Shown here: positions 7,846 to 17,295 of the stretch, piece after piece | How positions within the stretch are numbered: position 1 is the first letter of the stretch | Layout: every line of letters begins with the position of its first letter | Source of the DNA: SFTJ01 sp051871515 | GTDB lineage: Bacteria > Bacteroidota > Bacteroidia > Bacteroidales > Muribaculaceae | DNA length: 19,382 nt | Assembly (NCBI GenBank): GCA_051871515.1 | Contig: JBJECY010000016.1 | Span: forward strand, 1 to 19,382 | Direction of reading: 5' to 3' | The notes under the pieces: generated by a model | Seen by the model: the letters and a program-made list of their open reading frames with translations, nothing else | What the model was told of the DNA's origin: nothing | Database searches by the model: none | Position numbers and translations under genes: made by a program

Positions 7846-10800
7846 ATGAAGTTTAATCCTTTGTCAGGAGCGGATTATTGCTCCAGAAAGAATTTATCTG
7901 CATTTAGCATTTCAAGGCTGAGTGCGGGTGTGTTATTCTTTGTGACTTCGGTGATTTCGGCGTCGAGCGTGAGCGCTGTTGAGCCGGGAGAAGAAGTTGC
8001 GACATCTGCTATTGTTTCGGCTGAAGTGCCCACTGCGCAGGCTTCACAGAGTGCACGCAAGGTGCAAGTGAGCGGTATTGTTGTTGAGGCTGCCACCGGC
8101 GAGCCTGTTGTTGGTGCCACCGTTATGGAGAAAGGCACTACCAATGGCGCTGCCACCGACCTCGACGGCCGTTTCACCCTCAATGTGGCAAGTGCAAACT
8201 CAGTGATTGTGGTTTCTTACGTTGGTTGCAGCGATAAGGAAATGCGCGTCACTCCGGGCAAGCCAATGACCATCTCGCTCAAAGAGAGCGCCGAAAGCCT
8301 CGATGAGCTTGTGGTTGTGGGTTACGGTGTGCAAAAGAAGGTTAACCTCTCAGGCGCCGTTTCAACTGTTGAAACCAAGCAATTAGAGAATCGTCCTGTG
8401 CTCAACGTGGGTAATGCACTGCAAGGTGCTGTTGCCAACCTTAACGTGACTGTTGGTACCGGTCAGGCTATCAGCACTCCATCATTCAACATTCGTGGTA
8501 CTAACTCAATCAACGGCGGTAGCCCGCTCATCGTTATCGACGGTGTTGCATCGGATGCCGGTGCGCTCAACCGCATGAACCCTAACGACATCGAAAGCAT
8601 GTCGGTGCTCAAGGATGCCGCTTCTTGCGCCATCTACGGTGCCAAGGCTGCTTATGGTGTTATCTTGGTTACCACCAAGACCGGTAAGAATGAAAAGTTG
8701 ACTGTTAACTACAACAACAACTTCACCTTCACCACCAACACCAAGATGCCGGAAATCATCTCTGACCCATATATTGTTGCAACCACCCGCAACACTATGG
8801 CTTATCCATGGTATAACCTCTACAACCAAGAAACTCTTGATTATGCCAAGAAGGTATCAGAAGACCCAACCATGAGTCCTTACTACCTCACTCCTGGCGG
8901 CACATATCAATATTTCGGTCACACCGACTGGATTGATGAGTGCTACAAGAACTTCTCGTTTGCAACCAACCACTCAGTTGACATCTCGGGCAAAACCGAT
9001 AAGGTTGACTACTATTTCTCGGCTGGTTACAACTACCAAAACGGTATGATTAAGTATAACACCGATACTTACAACCGTTACAACGTTAACAGCAAGTTGA
9101 CTTTCCACTTGACTGACAACTGGACACTCTCAAACAACACCGTGTTCACCACTTACGACTATAAGGCTCCTACCAACTTGAGCAGCAGCACATTCTGGGA
9201 AATCAACCGTCTTTCTCCACTTGATGTGCCAAAGAACCCCGATGGCACATGGACAAGCGCAGGTGCTAACCCACTTGGTTTGTTGCAAGACGGTGGTGAC
9301 TGGGCAAAGTATGAAACTCGTGTTCGTACACAATTCAACACTCGCTTCGATGTTATCAAGAACGTGCTCTTCTTACAAGGTTCGTTTGCTTACACAAGCA
9401 ACAAATATCGCCAGAAGTGGTACTATTCTCCAGTAGCTTACACCGATGGTCCTGACCGTCCAATCAAGTGGCAGAATGAAATTACAAGCGCTTATTCTGA
9501 CAACAACGACAATAAGAGCGTTTACCTTGACCTCTATGCTACTTTCAACAAGACATTTGCCAACAAGCATGCTGTTAACGTGATGGTTGGTTTCAACCAA
9601 GAGGAATATGAATACTATGGCACCGAGCTCTCACGCAAGGAACTTATTTCAACCTCTGTTCCATCAATCGACTTGGCAACAGGCGACAAGAACGTAGGCG
9701 AATGGATGGGTAGCAAGGCCACACGAAGCGGTTTCGGCCGTGTTGGCTACATCTTCGACGACAAATATATCGTTGAATTTAATGGACGTTACGACGGTAC
9801 TTCAATCTTCCCGAAGAACGACCGTTTCGTATTCAGCCCTTCAGGCTCATTGGCTTGGGTTGTTTCAAAGGAAAAATTCTTTGACCCTGTTAAGAGTGTG
9901 GTTAGCTTCTTGAAGCTCCGTGGTTCTTACGGTCGTCTTGGCAACCAAGACCTCTCGTCGTACTATCCTTACCTTGCTACAATGGGTAGCGGTCAGATTG
10001 GCGCTATCATCGAGGGCGAACAACCAGTTGCCGTTTACGCTCCTGGCTTGGTATCTGGCTCACTTACTTGGGAAAAGGTTTCAACATTGGACTTCGGTGC
10101 CGACATCAACTTCTGGGAGAACCGCATCTCAGTGTCGGGTGACTACTACATCCGCCGCACTAAGGATATGCTCACCGCCGGCAAGCCTCTGCCTGTTGTG
10201 CTTGGTACAAGCGTTCCTACTGCTAATGCTGCCGACCTCAAGACTAAGGGTTGGGAATTGACTATTGGCTACCGCGACCAATTTAAGGTTATGGGCAAGC
10301 CTCTTAACTTGCAGGTGAACTTCAACATTGCCGACAGCCGTGCTTGGATTACCAAGTTCGACAACCCAACCGGTACACTCAGCAACTACTATGTTGGCTA
10401 CGAAATGGGCACTATGTGGGGTCTTACCACAGAAGGCTTCTTCACCAGCGACGAGGATATCAAGAACCACGCAAACCAAAATCCTGTGACCTCTTATCCG
10501 GGTATGCCACCAACGGCAGCCGGCGACTTGAAGTTTAAGGATATCGACGGCGACGGCATCATCAACGGCGGAGCTTGGACTCTTGAAGACCACGGCGACT
10601 ACACCATCATTGGTAACACTCGCAACCGCTACACTTATGGTATCAACATCGCAGCTGATTGGAACGGTTTCGACTTCAGCGTATTCTTGCAAGGTGTAGG
10701 TAAGAAGGACTACTATCCTGGCTCGGGCGACCTCTATTTCTGGGGTGTTTATGCTCAACCTTGGACCAACATCACCTATGGTAACTACTACGACCACTGG

Positions 10801-11118
10801 ACCGAAGATAATCCTGATGGCTACTTCCCACGTATGAAGTCGTATGTGGCTTACTACACCGAGGCTGCAGAAACTCAAACTCGTTACAAGCAAAATGCTG
10901 CTTACTTGCGTTTGAAGAACTTATCGTTTGGTTACACATTGCCAAAAGTCGTTACCGACAAGCTCCACATCACTCGTTTGCGCCTGTTCTTCTCGGGCGA
11001 CAACTTGGCTGTTTGGTCGGGCTTGTATAAATACTACAAGGTTGACCCAGAAGGTTTGGCTGGTAGTGGCTATCCTTTGCAAAAGGCTATCTCGTGTGGT
11101 TTCAATTTGACATTCTAA
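7846..11118 (+). CDS. susC-like: SusC/RagA-family TonB-dependent outer-membrane transporter
   Basis: A 1090-aa importer of oligosaccharides across the outer membrane, powered by TonB and working with the SusD lipoprotein that follows. The signal region is long: about 27 residues precede the hydrophobic core, with cleavage probably after VSA near residue 44. A carboxypeptidase-regulatory-like domain spans about 72-150, and the TonB box DELVVVGYG is at 153-161. The plug carries the SusC signature NPNDIESMSVLKDAAS...YGAKAAYGVI at about 245-275. The remainder is a beta-barrel ending in Phe (GFNLTF), as expected for outer-membrane insertion. The STN domain found in signalling transporters is absent, so this protein probably does not itself trigger an anti-sigma factor. 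The ATG at 7846 follows an in-frame stop closely. Only 20 bp separate it from susD. Leu codons are mostly TTG, CTC and CTT with few CTG, unlike the neighbouring enzymes, which fits strong expression. Confidence 0.97.
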   Translation: MKFNPLSGADYCSRKNLSAFSISRLSAGVLFFVTSVISASSVSAVEPGEEVATSAIVSAEVPTAQASQSARKVQVSGIVVEAATGEPVVGATVMEKGTTNGAATDLDGRFTLNVASANSVIVVSYVGCSDKEMRVTPGKPMTISLKESAESLDELVVVGYGVQKKVNLSGAVSTVETKQLENRPVLNVGNALQGAVANLNVTVGTGQAISTPSFNIRGTNSINGGSPLIVIDGVASDAGALNRMNPNDIESMSVLKDAASCAIYGAKAAYGVILVTTKTGKNEKLTVNYNNNFTFTTNTKMPEIISDPYIVATTRNTMAYPWYNLYNQETLDYAKKVSEDPTMSPYYLTPGGTYQYFGHTDWIDECYKNFSFATNHSVDISGKTDKVDYYFSAGYNYQNGMIKYNTDTYNRYNVNSKLTFHLTDNWTLSNNTVFTTYDYKAPTNLSSSTFWEINRLSPLDVPKNPDGTWTSAGANPLGLLQDGGDWAKYETRVRTQFNTRFDVIKNVLFLQGSFAYTSNKYRQKWYYSPVAYTDGPDRPIKWQNEITSAYSDNNDNKSVYLDLYATFNKTFANKHAVNVMVGFNQEEYEYYGTELSRKELISTSVPSIDLATGDKNVGEWMGSKATRSGFGRVGYIFDDKYIVEFNGRYDGTSIFPKNDRFVFSPSGSLAWVVSKEKFFDPVKSVVSFLKLRGSYGRLGNQDLSSYYPYLATMGSGQIGAIIEGEQPVAVYAPGLVSGSLTWEKVSTLDFGADINFWENRISVSGDYYIRRTKDMLTAGKPLPVVLGTSVPTANAADLKTKGWELTIGYRDQFKVMGKPLNLQVNFNIADSRAWITKFDNPTGTLSNYYVGYEMGTMWGLTTEGFFTSDEDIKNHANQNPVTSYPGMPPTAAGDLKFKDIDGDGIINGGAWTLEDHGDYTIIGNTRNRYTYGINIAADWNGFDFSVFLQGVGKKDYYPGSGDLYFWGVYAQPWTNITYGNYYDHWTEDNPDGYFPRMKSYVAYYTEAAETQTRYKQNAAYLRLKNLSFGYTLPKVVTDKLHITRLRLFFSGDNLAVWSGLYKYYKVDPEGLAGSGYPLQKAISCGFNLTF

Positions 11119-11138
11119 TCATTAGCAGTTTTTAAACA

Positions 11139-12938
11139 ATGAAAATTAAACAATTATTATATATCGGCGTTGCCGCTCTTGCGCTGGCAAGCTGTAACGA
11201 TGATTTTCTTGAAAGATATCCTGAGGATGCTTTGACAGAGAAAAACTTCTTTAAAAATGTCGCCGACTTGGAGGCTTATAACAATGGTCTCTATAGTTGG
11301 GGTGCCGGTACCGATGACAACGTGTCGGACAACACCATGTATTCCGAGTCGAGCAGCGTGTTCAACCGCATGCAAGGCCTCATCACTCCTGAGGAAGTGG
11401 GACAATGGAGCTGGACCCGTCTTCGCTCAATCAACTTCTTGATTTGCCGCGTGGGTCAATGCGAGGGTAATGCTGCCGACATCAACCATAACCTGGGTTT
11501 GGCTCGCCTCTATCGCGCTAAGGAATATTACAGCAAGGTGCAAACCTATAGCGATGTGCCTTGGTATGGCAAAGACCTGCAAACCACCGACGAGGAAGAA
11601 CTCTACAAGGCTCAAGACCCTCGCTCACTGGTTGTTGACAGCATCATGGCCGACCTCTCTTTTGCTGTTGAGCACATGAAAGATGGCTCAAGCAAAACCA
11701 AAATCTACAAGGTTGTGGCTCTCTATGAGCAGGCTCGCATCGCCCTCAACGAGGGTACTTTCCGCAAGTATCACCCTGAATTGGGATTGAACGACTACGA
11801 TAAGTTCCTGCAACTTGCCATCACTGCTACACAAGCAATTATGGACAACTACAACTATAGTATTTCTACTTCGCCTTCGGGCAATATGCCTGCTTATCGT
11901 GCTCTTTTCAGCAGCCTTGACCTGAGCACTAACCCTGAAGTTATCCTCATGCAAGACAATGATAAGTCACTTGGCCGCAAATACTACATTGGTACGTTGT
12001 TCAACTACAATCACTCTATCAGCCGCAGCCTCATGGAAGACTACCTGTATATTACAGAAGACGGCAAGGCTGTGCCTTTCACCAGCATCGAAGGCTACGA
12101 CAAGATGACCATCACCGAGGTTGGCAAAAACCGCGACCCTCGTATGGATGAAACCATCATGCCTATGGGCTGGACTAAGTCATGGTCAACCAAGCCTGAG
12201 CAACAGAAAATGGAATTGGGCGGTTACTCGCAAGTTAAGTTCTGCCGTGATACTCCACAAGATATGTGGGGTTGGGGCGAGGCTTACAACGACCTGCCAA
12301 TCATCCGCTATGCTCGTATTCTTCTCATCAATGCCGAGGCTAAGGCTGAACTTGGTATCCTCACTCAAGACGATGTTGATGCTACTATCAACCCACTTCG
12401 TCGCCGTGTAGGTATGCCTGACGCTAACTTGGCTGAATGGATTAGCAATCCTGACCCTGTGCAAATGGCTCGTTACTCTAATATCAAGAGCAACCAAGCC
12501 GGTGCTGTGGCTGAGATTCGCCGCGAACGCCGCATTGAGCTTGCTTGCGAAGGTGTGCGCTACAACGACCTTATGCGTTGGGGCTTGGGTAAACTTCTCA
12601 CCAAACCTGCCGAAGGTGCTTACATTTCTGGCTGGGGTTACTTCGACATGAATGGTGACGGCATTGAAGACTATGGTTTCTTCCCAACAAGCGACGATGC
12701 CAATGCTGCTAAGGCACTTTTGAGCGACGAGGCACGCAATAACGTAAACACCATCATCGTTGACGAAAAGTCGCCAATCTGCCTCTCTGAGGGCGACCAC
12801 GGACACATCCTTCGTGTTTCGCACGTTAACGCTAACTTTGAATGGGTTGAGCCGAAGTATTACTACAACCCAATTTCGGTTAAGGATATTAACTTGAACC
12901 CGAACCTTGTTCAAAACAAGTGGTGGGACGAGAATTGA
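11139..12938 (+). CDS. susD-like: SusD/RagB-family surface glycan-binding lipoprotein
   Basis: A 599-aa partner of the SusC-like protein that captures the glycan at the cell surface and closes over the transporter as a lid. The signal MKIKQLLYIG...LASC places the lipidated residue at Cys19. It is followed by NDDFLE, an acidic stretch matching the surface-export signal of Bacteroidetes lipoproteins. The N-terminal motif DDFLERYPEDALTEKNFF and the later segments RAKEYYSKV, LRRRVGMPDANL and RRERRIELACEGVRYNDLMRWG (about 130-480) are hallmarks of the SusD/RagB fold with its TPR-like helices. The gene starts 20 bp after the susC stop and is certainly co-transcribed with it. A terminator at 12974-13027 ends this unit. 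The ligand cannot be read from the sequence, because SusD binding sites vary between systems. Confidence 0.97.
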   Translation: MKIKQLLYIGVAALALASCNDDFLERYPEDALTEKNFFKNVADLEAYNNGLYSWGAGTDDNVSDNTMYSESSSVFNRMQGLITPEEVGQWSWTRLRSINFLICRVGQCEGNAADINHNLGLARLYRAKEYYSKVQTYSDVPWYGKDLQTTDEEELYKAQDPRSLVVDSIMADLSFAVEHMKDGSSKTKIYKVVALYEQARIALNEGTFRKYHPELGLNDYDKFLQLAITATQAIMDNYNYSISTSPSGNMPAYRALFSSLDLSTNPEVILMQDNDKSLGRKYYIGTLFNYNHSISRSLMEDYLYITEDGKAVPFTSIEGYDKMTITEVGKNRDPRMDETIMPMGWTKSWSTKPEQQKMELGGYSQVKFCRDTPQDMWGWGEAYNDLPIIRYARILLINAEAKAELGILTQDDVDATINPLRRRVGMPDANLAEWISNPDPVQMARYSNIKSNQAGAVAEIRRERRIELACEGVRYNDLMRWGLGKLLTKPAEGAYISGWGYFDMNGDGIEDYGFFPTSDDANAAKALLSDEARNNVNTIIVDEKSPICLSEGDHGHILRVSHVNANFEWVEPKYYYNPISVKDINLNPNLVQNKWWDEN

Positions 12939-12973
12939 TTTAAAATCCGCTAATAGATAGAACAATAACGATG

Positions 12974-13027
12974 AAGCTTCGTCATTACTCTGCCCGTGAG
13001 GGTGGGTTAATGAACGAAGCTTTTTTG
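12974..13027 (+). terminator. Intrinsic terminator after susD
   Basis: AAGCTTCG (12974-12981) pairs with CGAAGCTT (13015-13022), and CATTA (12983-12987) with TAATG (13008-13012) across a small bulge. TTTTTT (13021-13026) follows the stem directly. The in-frame ATG at 12971 of the downstream reading frame lies in this hairpin, which argues against it as a start. Confidence 0.82.
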
Positions 13028-13038
13028 AAATTATTCAT

Positions 13039-13046
13039 TATCTTTG
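13039..13046 (+). promoter_or_regulatory. Candidate -7 promoter box for the phosphoesterase gene
   Basis: TATCTTTG matches TAnnTTTG exactly and lies just after the susD terminator, 32 bp before the chosen ATG at 13079. Transcription would start near 13053 with a leader of about 26 nt. No TTTG occurs at the standard -33 distance. Confidence 0.5.
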
Positions 13047-13078
13047 TGGACAATCATAACCTAAAAACAAAACTATCA

Positions 13079-15577
13079 ATGAAGAAGATATTTTTAGCAA
13101 TTATGCTGATGTTGCCTGCAATAGTGTCAGCGCAGCAATACACCGGCAAAGTGTATGTCGATGCCAATCGCAACGGCTGCTACGACCGCGGCGAGAAGGT
13201 GCTTGCCGGCGTGGCTGTGAGCGACGGCTTGAATGTGGTGCAAACCAATGCTAAAGGCTGTTTCACCCTTCCGGGACACGATAAGATGCGCTTTGTGTTT
13301 ATCACAACCCCATCGGGCTATAAGACTCTCAATGCCTATTATCAGCGCAGCGAGGGCACCGAGAAGCAATATGATTTTGGGTTGCTTCAGTATGACGGCG
13401 GCATTGCTGCCGACGGTAGCCACCGCTTTGCTCACATCTCAGATACCGAAATAGGCACCGATGCCGGACAAGAGGAATGGACCGCAAGCATGCGCAACTA
13501 TGCGGCAAATGAGCATCTGGCTTTCATAATTCACACCGGCGACATCTGCTATCCTGCCGGACTGAAAAGCCACATCAAGGTGATGAACTCAGCCAATATG
13601 CCTGAAACGCAAGTGTTCTATGGCATTGGCAATCACGACCTTGTGAGCGGAAAATACGGCGAGGAGATGTTTGAAAACTATTATGGCCCTACGTTCTATT
13701 CGTTTGAGGTGGGCAATGTGCACTATATTGTCACTCCAATGTATGGCGGCGACCACGCCCCGAGCTATCGCCGCAAGGACGTGTACCGTTGGCTTGAAAA
13801 CGACCTGAAGTTTGTGCCAAAGTCAAAGGCAATCTATATGTTCAACCACAGCATTGCCGATGATATGGAGGACTTCCGCCTGCCGCTCGACGACGGCAAG
13901 TACATCGACCTGCCTGAGCACAACCTGAAGGCTTGGCTCTATGGCCACTGGCACGTGAACCACATCTACCGCCACGAGAAAACCGGCGTATGCAGCATCT
14001 GCACGGCTACGCCCATTTATGGCGGCATCGACCATGCCTCGTCGGCTTGGCGCGTGATGCACATCAACAGCAAAGGCGATTTCACCTCTGAGATGCGTTA
14101 CACCTACGTCAACAAGAATATGGCAATTGCCTCAATCGTCAATCAGCAGGCTTGTGCCAACGCTCAGGGCGTGGTGCCTTTGTTGGTCAACGTGTATTCG
14201 GCCGATGCTAAGGTGGCTAAGGTGAGCTACACTTGCACCTATGCCGGCAAGAAAATCATCAGCAACGCACCCATGAAGCAAAACACCGACTTCAGCTGGG
14301 GTGCCGATATGCGCCTCAACCAGGTGCCCAACGGACAGTTTGTTACCGTATGCGTTGATGCCACATACAGCAACGGCGAGACATCTCGGGCTCAACAGGT
14401 GTTCTGCTATAACGCCAGCAAGCCTCAGGATGTGGTTGTTGACAAGCCGTGGACCAACCTGCTTGGCAATGCCGCTCACACCGGTTGCAGCACCGACACC
14501 TTTGCCAACGTGCAACTGGCTTGGGCCACCAACGTGGGTGAGAACATCTACATGGCTTCGCCGCTTGTGAGCGACGGTGCCGTTTTTGTTGCTACCACCG
14601 ACGACAACGAAACCGGCAAGGCTTCGATTGTAAAAATCAATGCCGCCACAGGAAAAATCATGTGGCGATGCCCTCTCAAATCGTCAATCCGCAACAGCAT
14701 CGCCATTGACTGCGGCAAAGTGTTTGCCCAAGACGTGAGCGGACGCTTGTATGCCGTTGATGCACAGAGTGGGGCGCTCGTTTGGGAAAAGGATATGAAG
14801 GTGGGCGTAACGCCGCCCATCAACGATGGCTTGATTTGCCACAACGGCGTTTTGTATGCTGGCACCGGCAAGCAGCTCTGTGCCTACGATGCCAATAGCG
14901 GCAAGCAGCTGTGGCAAAACATTGCATGGAACCGCGGTGAGGGCTGCACCGCCACTTTGTCGCTGGGCGAGGGTAATGTGCTCATTGGTCACGCTCACTG
15001 GGGCGCTCTGCACGCCAACGATGCCGCCACAGGCAAGCACCTGTGGGCATCAACCGATGGCGAACTGTGGCAACGCTCGTCGTCGCCTGCCATGTGGGGC
15101 GATGTGATGTATCTGGTGTCGATGCGCTATCTGTTTGTGATTGAGGCACGCACCGGCCGCGTGATTGTGCGCAAGAAGCTCAATTACGATGCCAACGTGT
15201 CAACCGTGCCGCTGGTCACCGACAAGGAAATCATCTTTGGTACGTCGGATAACGGCATCCTTGCGCTCGACCGCTCAACCTACGAGGAGAAATGGCACTT
15301 CAAGACCGGCACAGCGCTCATCAGCTCGGCCCCTTACACAGGCAACCATCCTGCCACTGTTGAAACCAGTGCGCTGTTGGTGGGCAACACCGTGTATATG
15401 GGCGCTTCTGATGGCTATATCTATGCCATTGACCGCACCAACGGTCGTCTGCAGTGGCGCCATAACACCGGCGCACCGGTGTTTGCCACTATGGCAGTGT
15501 CGGGCAACACGCTGTTTGCCGTTGACTTCTCAGGCAACGTGTATGCCCTTAGCGGCGTGTTAAAACCAAGTAAATAA
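13079..15577 (+). CDS. Secreted calcineurin-like metallophosphoesterase fused to a PQQ-type beta-propeller
   Basis: The ATG at 13079 is chosen because it begins a clean Sec signal peptide (MKKIFLAIM...IVSA|QQ). The longer frame from 12971 starts inside a terminator. The product is 832 aa. Residues about 22-85 form a small beta domain like those found before secreted phosphoesterases (MetallophosN type). The metallophosphoesterase domain (about 115-340) keeps the metal motifs: Asp122 in SDTE, Asp155 in TGD, Asn185-His186-Asp187 in GNHD, His257 in FNHS, and His290/His292 in GHWH. The first motif has Glu124 where the classical DxH has His. From about 460 to the end, repeats such as AATGKIMW, AQSGALVW, ANSGKQLW and TNGRLQW form a PQQ-type propeller, probably for binding rather than redox. 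It likely cleaves a phosphoester in the periplasm or at the surface; the substrate is unknown. It follows susD, and GH20 is next. Confidence 0.9.
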   Translation: MKKIFLAIMLMLPAIVSAQQYTGKVYVDANRNGCYDRGEKVLAGVAVSDGLNVVQTNAKGCFTLPGHDKMRFVFITTPSGYKTLNAYYQRSEGTEKQYDFGLLQYDGGIAADGSHRFAHISDTEIGTDAGQEEWTASMRNYAANEHLAFIIHTGDICYPAGLKSHIKVMNSANMPETQVFYGIGNHDLVSGKYGEEMFENYYGPTFYSFEVGNVHYIVTPMYGGDHAPSYRRKDVYRWLENDLKFVPKSKAIYMFNHSIADDMEDFRLPLDDGKYIDLPEHNLKAWLYGHWHVNHIYRHEKTGVCSICTATPIYGGIDHASSAWRVMHINSKGDFTSEMRYTYVNKNMAIASIVNQQACANAQGVVPLLVNVYSADAKVAKVSYTCTYAGKKIISNAPMKQNTDFSWGADMRLNQVPNGQFVTVCVDATYSNGETSRAQQVFCYNASKPQDVVVDKPWTNLLGNAAHTGCSTDTFANVQLAWATNVGENIYMASPLVSDGAVFVATTDDNETGKASIVKINAATGKIMWRCPLKSSIRNSIAIDCGKVFAQDVSGRLYAVDAQSGALVWEKDMKVGVTPPINDGLICHNGVLYAGTGKQLCAYDANSGKQLWQNIAWNRGEGCTATLSLGEGNVLIGHAHWGALHANDAATGKHLWASTDGELWQRSSSPAMWGDVMYLVSMRYLFVIEARTGRVIVRKKLNYDANVSTVPLVTDKEIIFGTSDNGILALDRSTYEEKWHFKTGTALISSAPYTGNHPATVETSALLVGNTVYMGASDGYIYAIDRTNGRLQWRHNTGAPVFATMAVSGNTLFAVDFSGNVYALSGVLKPSK

Positions 15578-15600
15578 TTATCTTAGGCTCGGCTGTGGCA

Positions 15601-15608
15601 TAGTTTTG
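15601..15608 (+). promoter_or_regulatory. Candidate -7 promoter box for GH20-GH97
   Basis: TAGTTTTG matches TAnnTTTG exactly, 69 bp before the GH20 ATG. No terminator is visible between the phosphoesterase stop and this box, so read-through from upstream is also possible. Confidence 0.4.
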
Positions 15609-15677
15609 TGTTAAACTAAATGTTGACATTCAAAAAAAACTTCGTCGCAGCCGTTTCCCTAACCTCAAACCTAAAAT

Positions 15678-17243
15678 ATGAAACGATTGATACTATCAAT
15701 GGCATTGCTTGTGCCTGCATGCCTTGTGGCAGCGCAGCAGATTGTGCCATCGTTTGCCTCGCGCAGCCGCACCCCCGGAAACTATGTGATGACCTCACAG
15801 GTGAAGGTCAATGCCAATTGCGATGACGCCAACCGCGTTGCCGACCAATTTTCGCGGCGCGTGAAGCGTTTTAGCTGGTTGGGCAATGGTCAGGCCGCCC
15901 CGGTGACATTCAGGCTCGTAGAGGGCGTTAAAATGGCTCCTGAGGCGTATGAAATGACCGTCACCCCCGACAGCGTGGTGCTGCGCTCGTCATCCGTGGC
16001 AGGATTGATGCACGCGCAGGCTTCGTTGCTGCAATTGGTTGAGGCGGGCAAAGGCACGGTTGAGGCGTGCACGGTGAGCGATGCTCCTCAATACGGCTGG
16101 CGTGGACTGATGATTGACGAGAGCCGCCATTTCTTTGGCAAAGAAAAGGTGAAGCAATATCTCGACGTGATGTTCCGCCTGAAGCTCAATGTGTTTCACT
16201 GGCACCTCACCGACGAGCCCGGTTGGCGCATTGAGATAAAGCGTTATCCGCTGCTCACCACTGTTGGCGGCGTTGGCAATTGGCACGATGCCACTGCCAA
16301 GGCGCAGTATTACACTCAAAACGACATTCGCGAAGTGGTGGCTTATGCTGCCGAGCGTGGCATCATGGTGGTGCCTGAGTTTGATATGCCGGGGCATGCC
16401 ACTGCGGCTTGCCGGGCTTATCCCGAGCTGTCGGGCGGCGGCGATGGCCGTTGGCGCGGCTTCACCTTCCATCCTTGCCGCGAAACCACCTTTGAGTTTA
16501 TCAGCAACGTGCTCGATGAGTTGGTGCAGCTTTTCCCGGCGCCATACATCCACATTGGCGGCGACGAAGTGCACTATGGCAACCAGGATTGGTATCGCGA
16601 CCCTGAGATTCAACAGTTCATTGCCGACAATAAGTTGGTCGATGAGCGTGGGTTGGAGCACTATTTTGTGCGCCGTGTGGCTGACATTGTGGCATCGAAA
16701 GGCAAAACAATGATTGGTTGGGACGAGATTGTGGATGCCGGTGTAAGCCCCGACAAGGCTGTGGTGATGTGGTGGCGGCACGACCGCCGTTATCAGCTGC
16801 TCAAAGCGCTTGAGTCGGGTTACAGGGTGATTCTCTCTCCGCGCCTGCCCATGTATGGCGACTTTGTGCAGCATCCCTCGCACCGCGTGGGGCGCTACGA
16901 GCGTTGCAACAGCGTAGAAGAAGTGCTGCGCTTCCCTGCCGACATTGCTCACCTCTTCAAGGGCTACGAGCACCAAATCATGGGTATGCAATACTCGGTG
17001 TGGAGCGAACGCATTGCCGATGCCGGTAGGCTCGATTTCATGACTTTCCCAAGGCTTTTTGCCGTGGCTCAAGCCGCTTGGACACCTCTCGACGGCCGTT
17101 CGCAGAAGGCGTTTATGGACCTTCTTCCGGCTTATTTATTGTGGCTCAAAGGGCAGGGAATAGGGTATTTCAATCCGTTTGACCCCGACTCCACGCCCGA
17201 ACCGCCTGGCCCCGACAAACAGGACATCCTAAAGCAAGGCTGA
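15678..17243 (+). CDS. GH20 beta-N-acetylhexosaminidase, secreted
   Basis: A 521-aa exo-enzyme that removes terminal beta-linked GlcNAc or GalNAc by substrate-assisted catalysis. The signal peptide MKRLILSMALLVPACLVAAQQ is most likely cleaved after VAA. The Cys at residue 15 is preceded by Pro-Ala and fits a lipobox poorly. The GH20b-like N-terminal domain covers about 22-135. The barrel opens with YGWRGLMIDESRHFFG, then NVFHWHLTDEPGWRIEI and VPEFDMPGHATA. The catalytic pair Asp296-Glu297 lies in HIGGDEVHYG, and GWDEI and the later W residues line the acetamido pocket in this family. The chain ends with a short Pro-rich tail and no carbohydrate-binding module, so it is shorter than many Bacteroides homologues. 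GH97 starts 52 bp later, probably in the same transcript. Linkage and sugar preference (GlcNAc or GalNAc) cannot be told from the sequence. Confidence 0.96.
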   Translation: MKRLILSMALLVPACLVAAQQIVPSFASRSRTPGNYVMTSQVKVNANCDDANRVADQFSRRVKRFSWLGNGQAAPVTFRLVEGVKMAPEAYEMTVTPDSVVLRSSSVAGLMHAQASLLQLVEAGKGTVEACTVSDAPQYGWRGLMIDESRHFFGKEKVKQYLDVMFRLKLNVFHWHLTDEPGWRIEIKRYPLLTTVGGVGNWHDATAKAQYYTQNDIREVVAYAAERGIMVVPEFDMPGHATAACRAYPELSGGGDGRWRGFTFHPCRETTFEFISNVLDELVQLFPAPYIHIGGDEVHYGNQDWYRDPEIQQFIADNKLVDERGLEHYFVRRVADIVASKGKTMIGWDEIVDAGVSPDKAVVMWWRHDRRYQLLKALESGYRVILSPRLPMYGDFVQHPSHRVGRYERCNSVEEVLRFPADIAHLFKGYEHQIMGMQYSVWSERIADAGRLDFMTFPRLFAVAQAAWTPLDGRSQKAFMDLLPAYLLWLKGQGIGYFNPFDPDSTPEPPGPDKQDILKQG

Positions 17244-17295
17244 CCTGCCCCCCTGAGAAGAAAATAATAATCCCCAAAAACCATAATTGCTAAAC

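Noticed and set aside
12971..13078. Longer start for the phosphoesterase gene at ATG 12971
   Set aside because: That ATG lies inside the susD terminator hairpin, and the extra 36 residues would bury the clear signal peptide that begins at 13079.
15620..15826. 68-codon plus-strand reading frame overlapping the GH20 start
   Set aside because: It is out of frame with GH20, covers its signal-peptide region, and has no recognisable content.
15990..17072. 360-codon minus-strand reading frame opposite GH20
   Set aside because: Its length comes from the GC-biased codon use of the GH20 gene. The product is His/Ala/Leu-rich without domains, while the sense strand has the full GH20 motif set.
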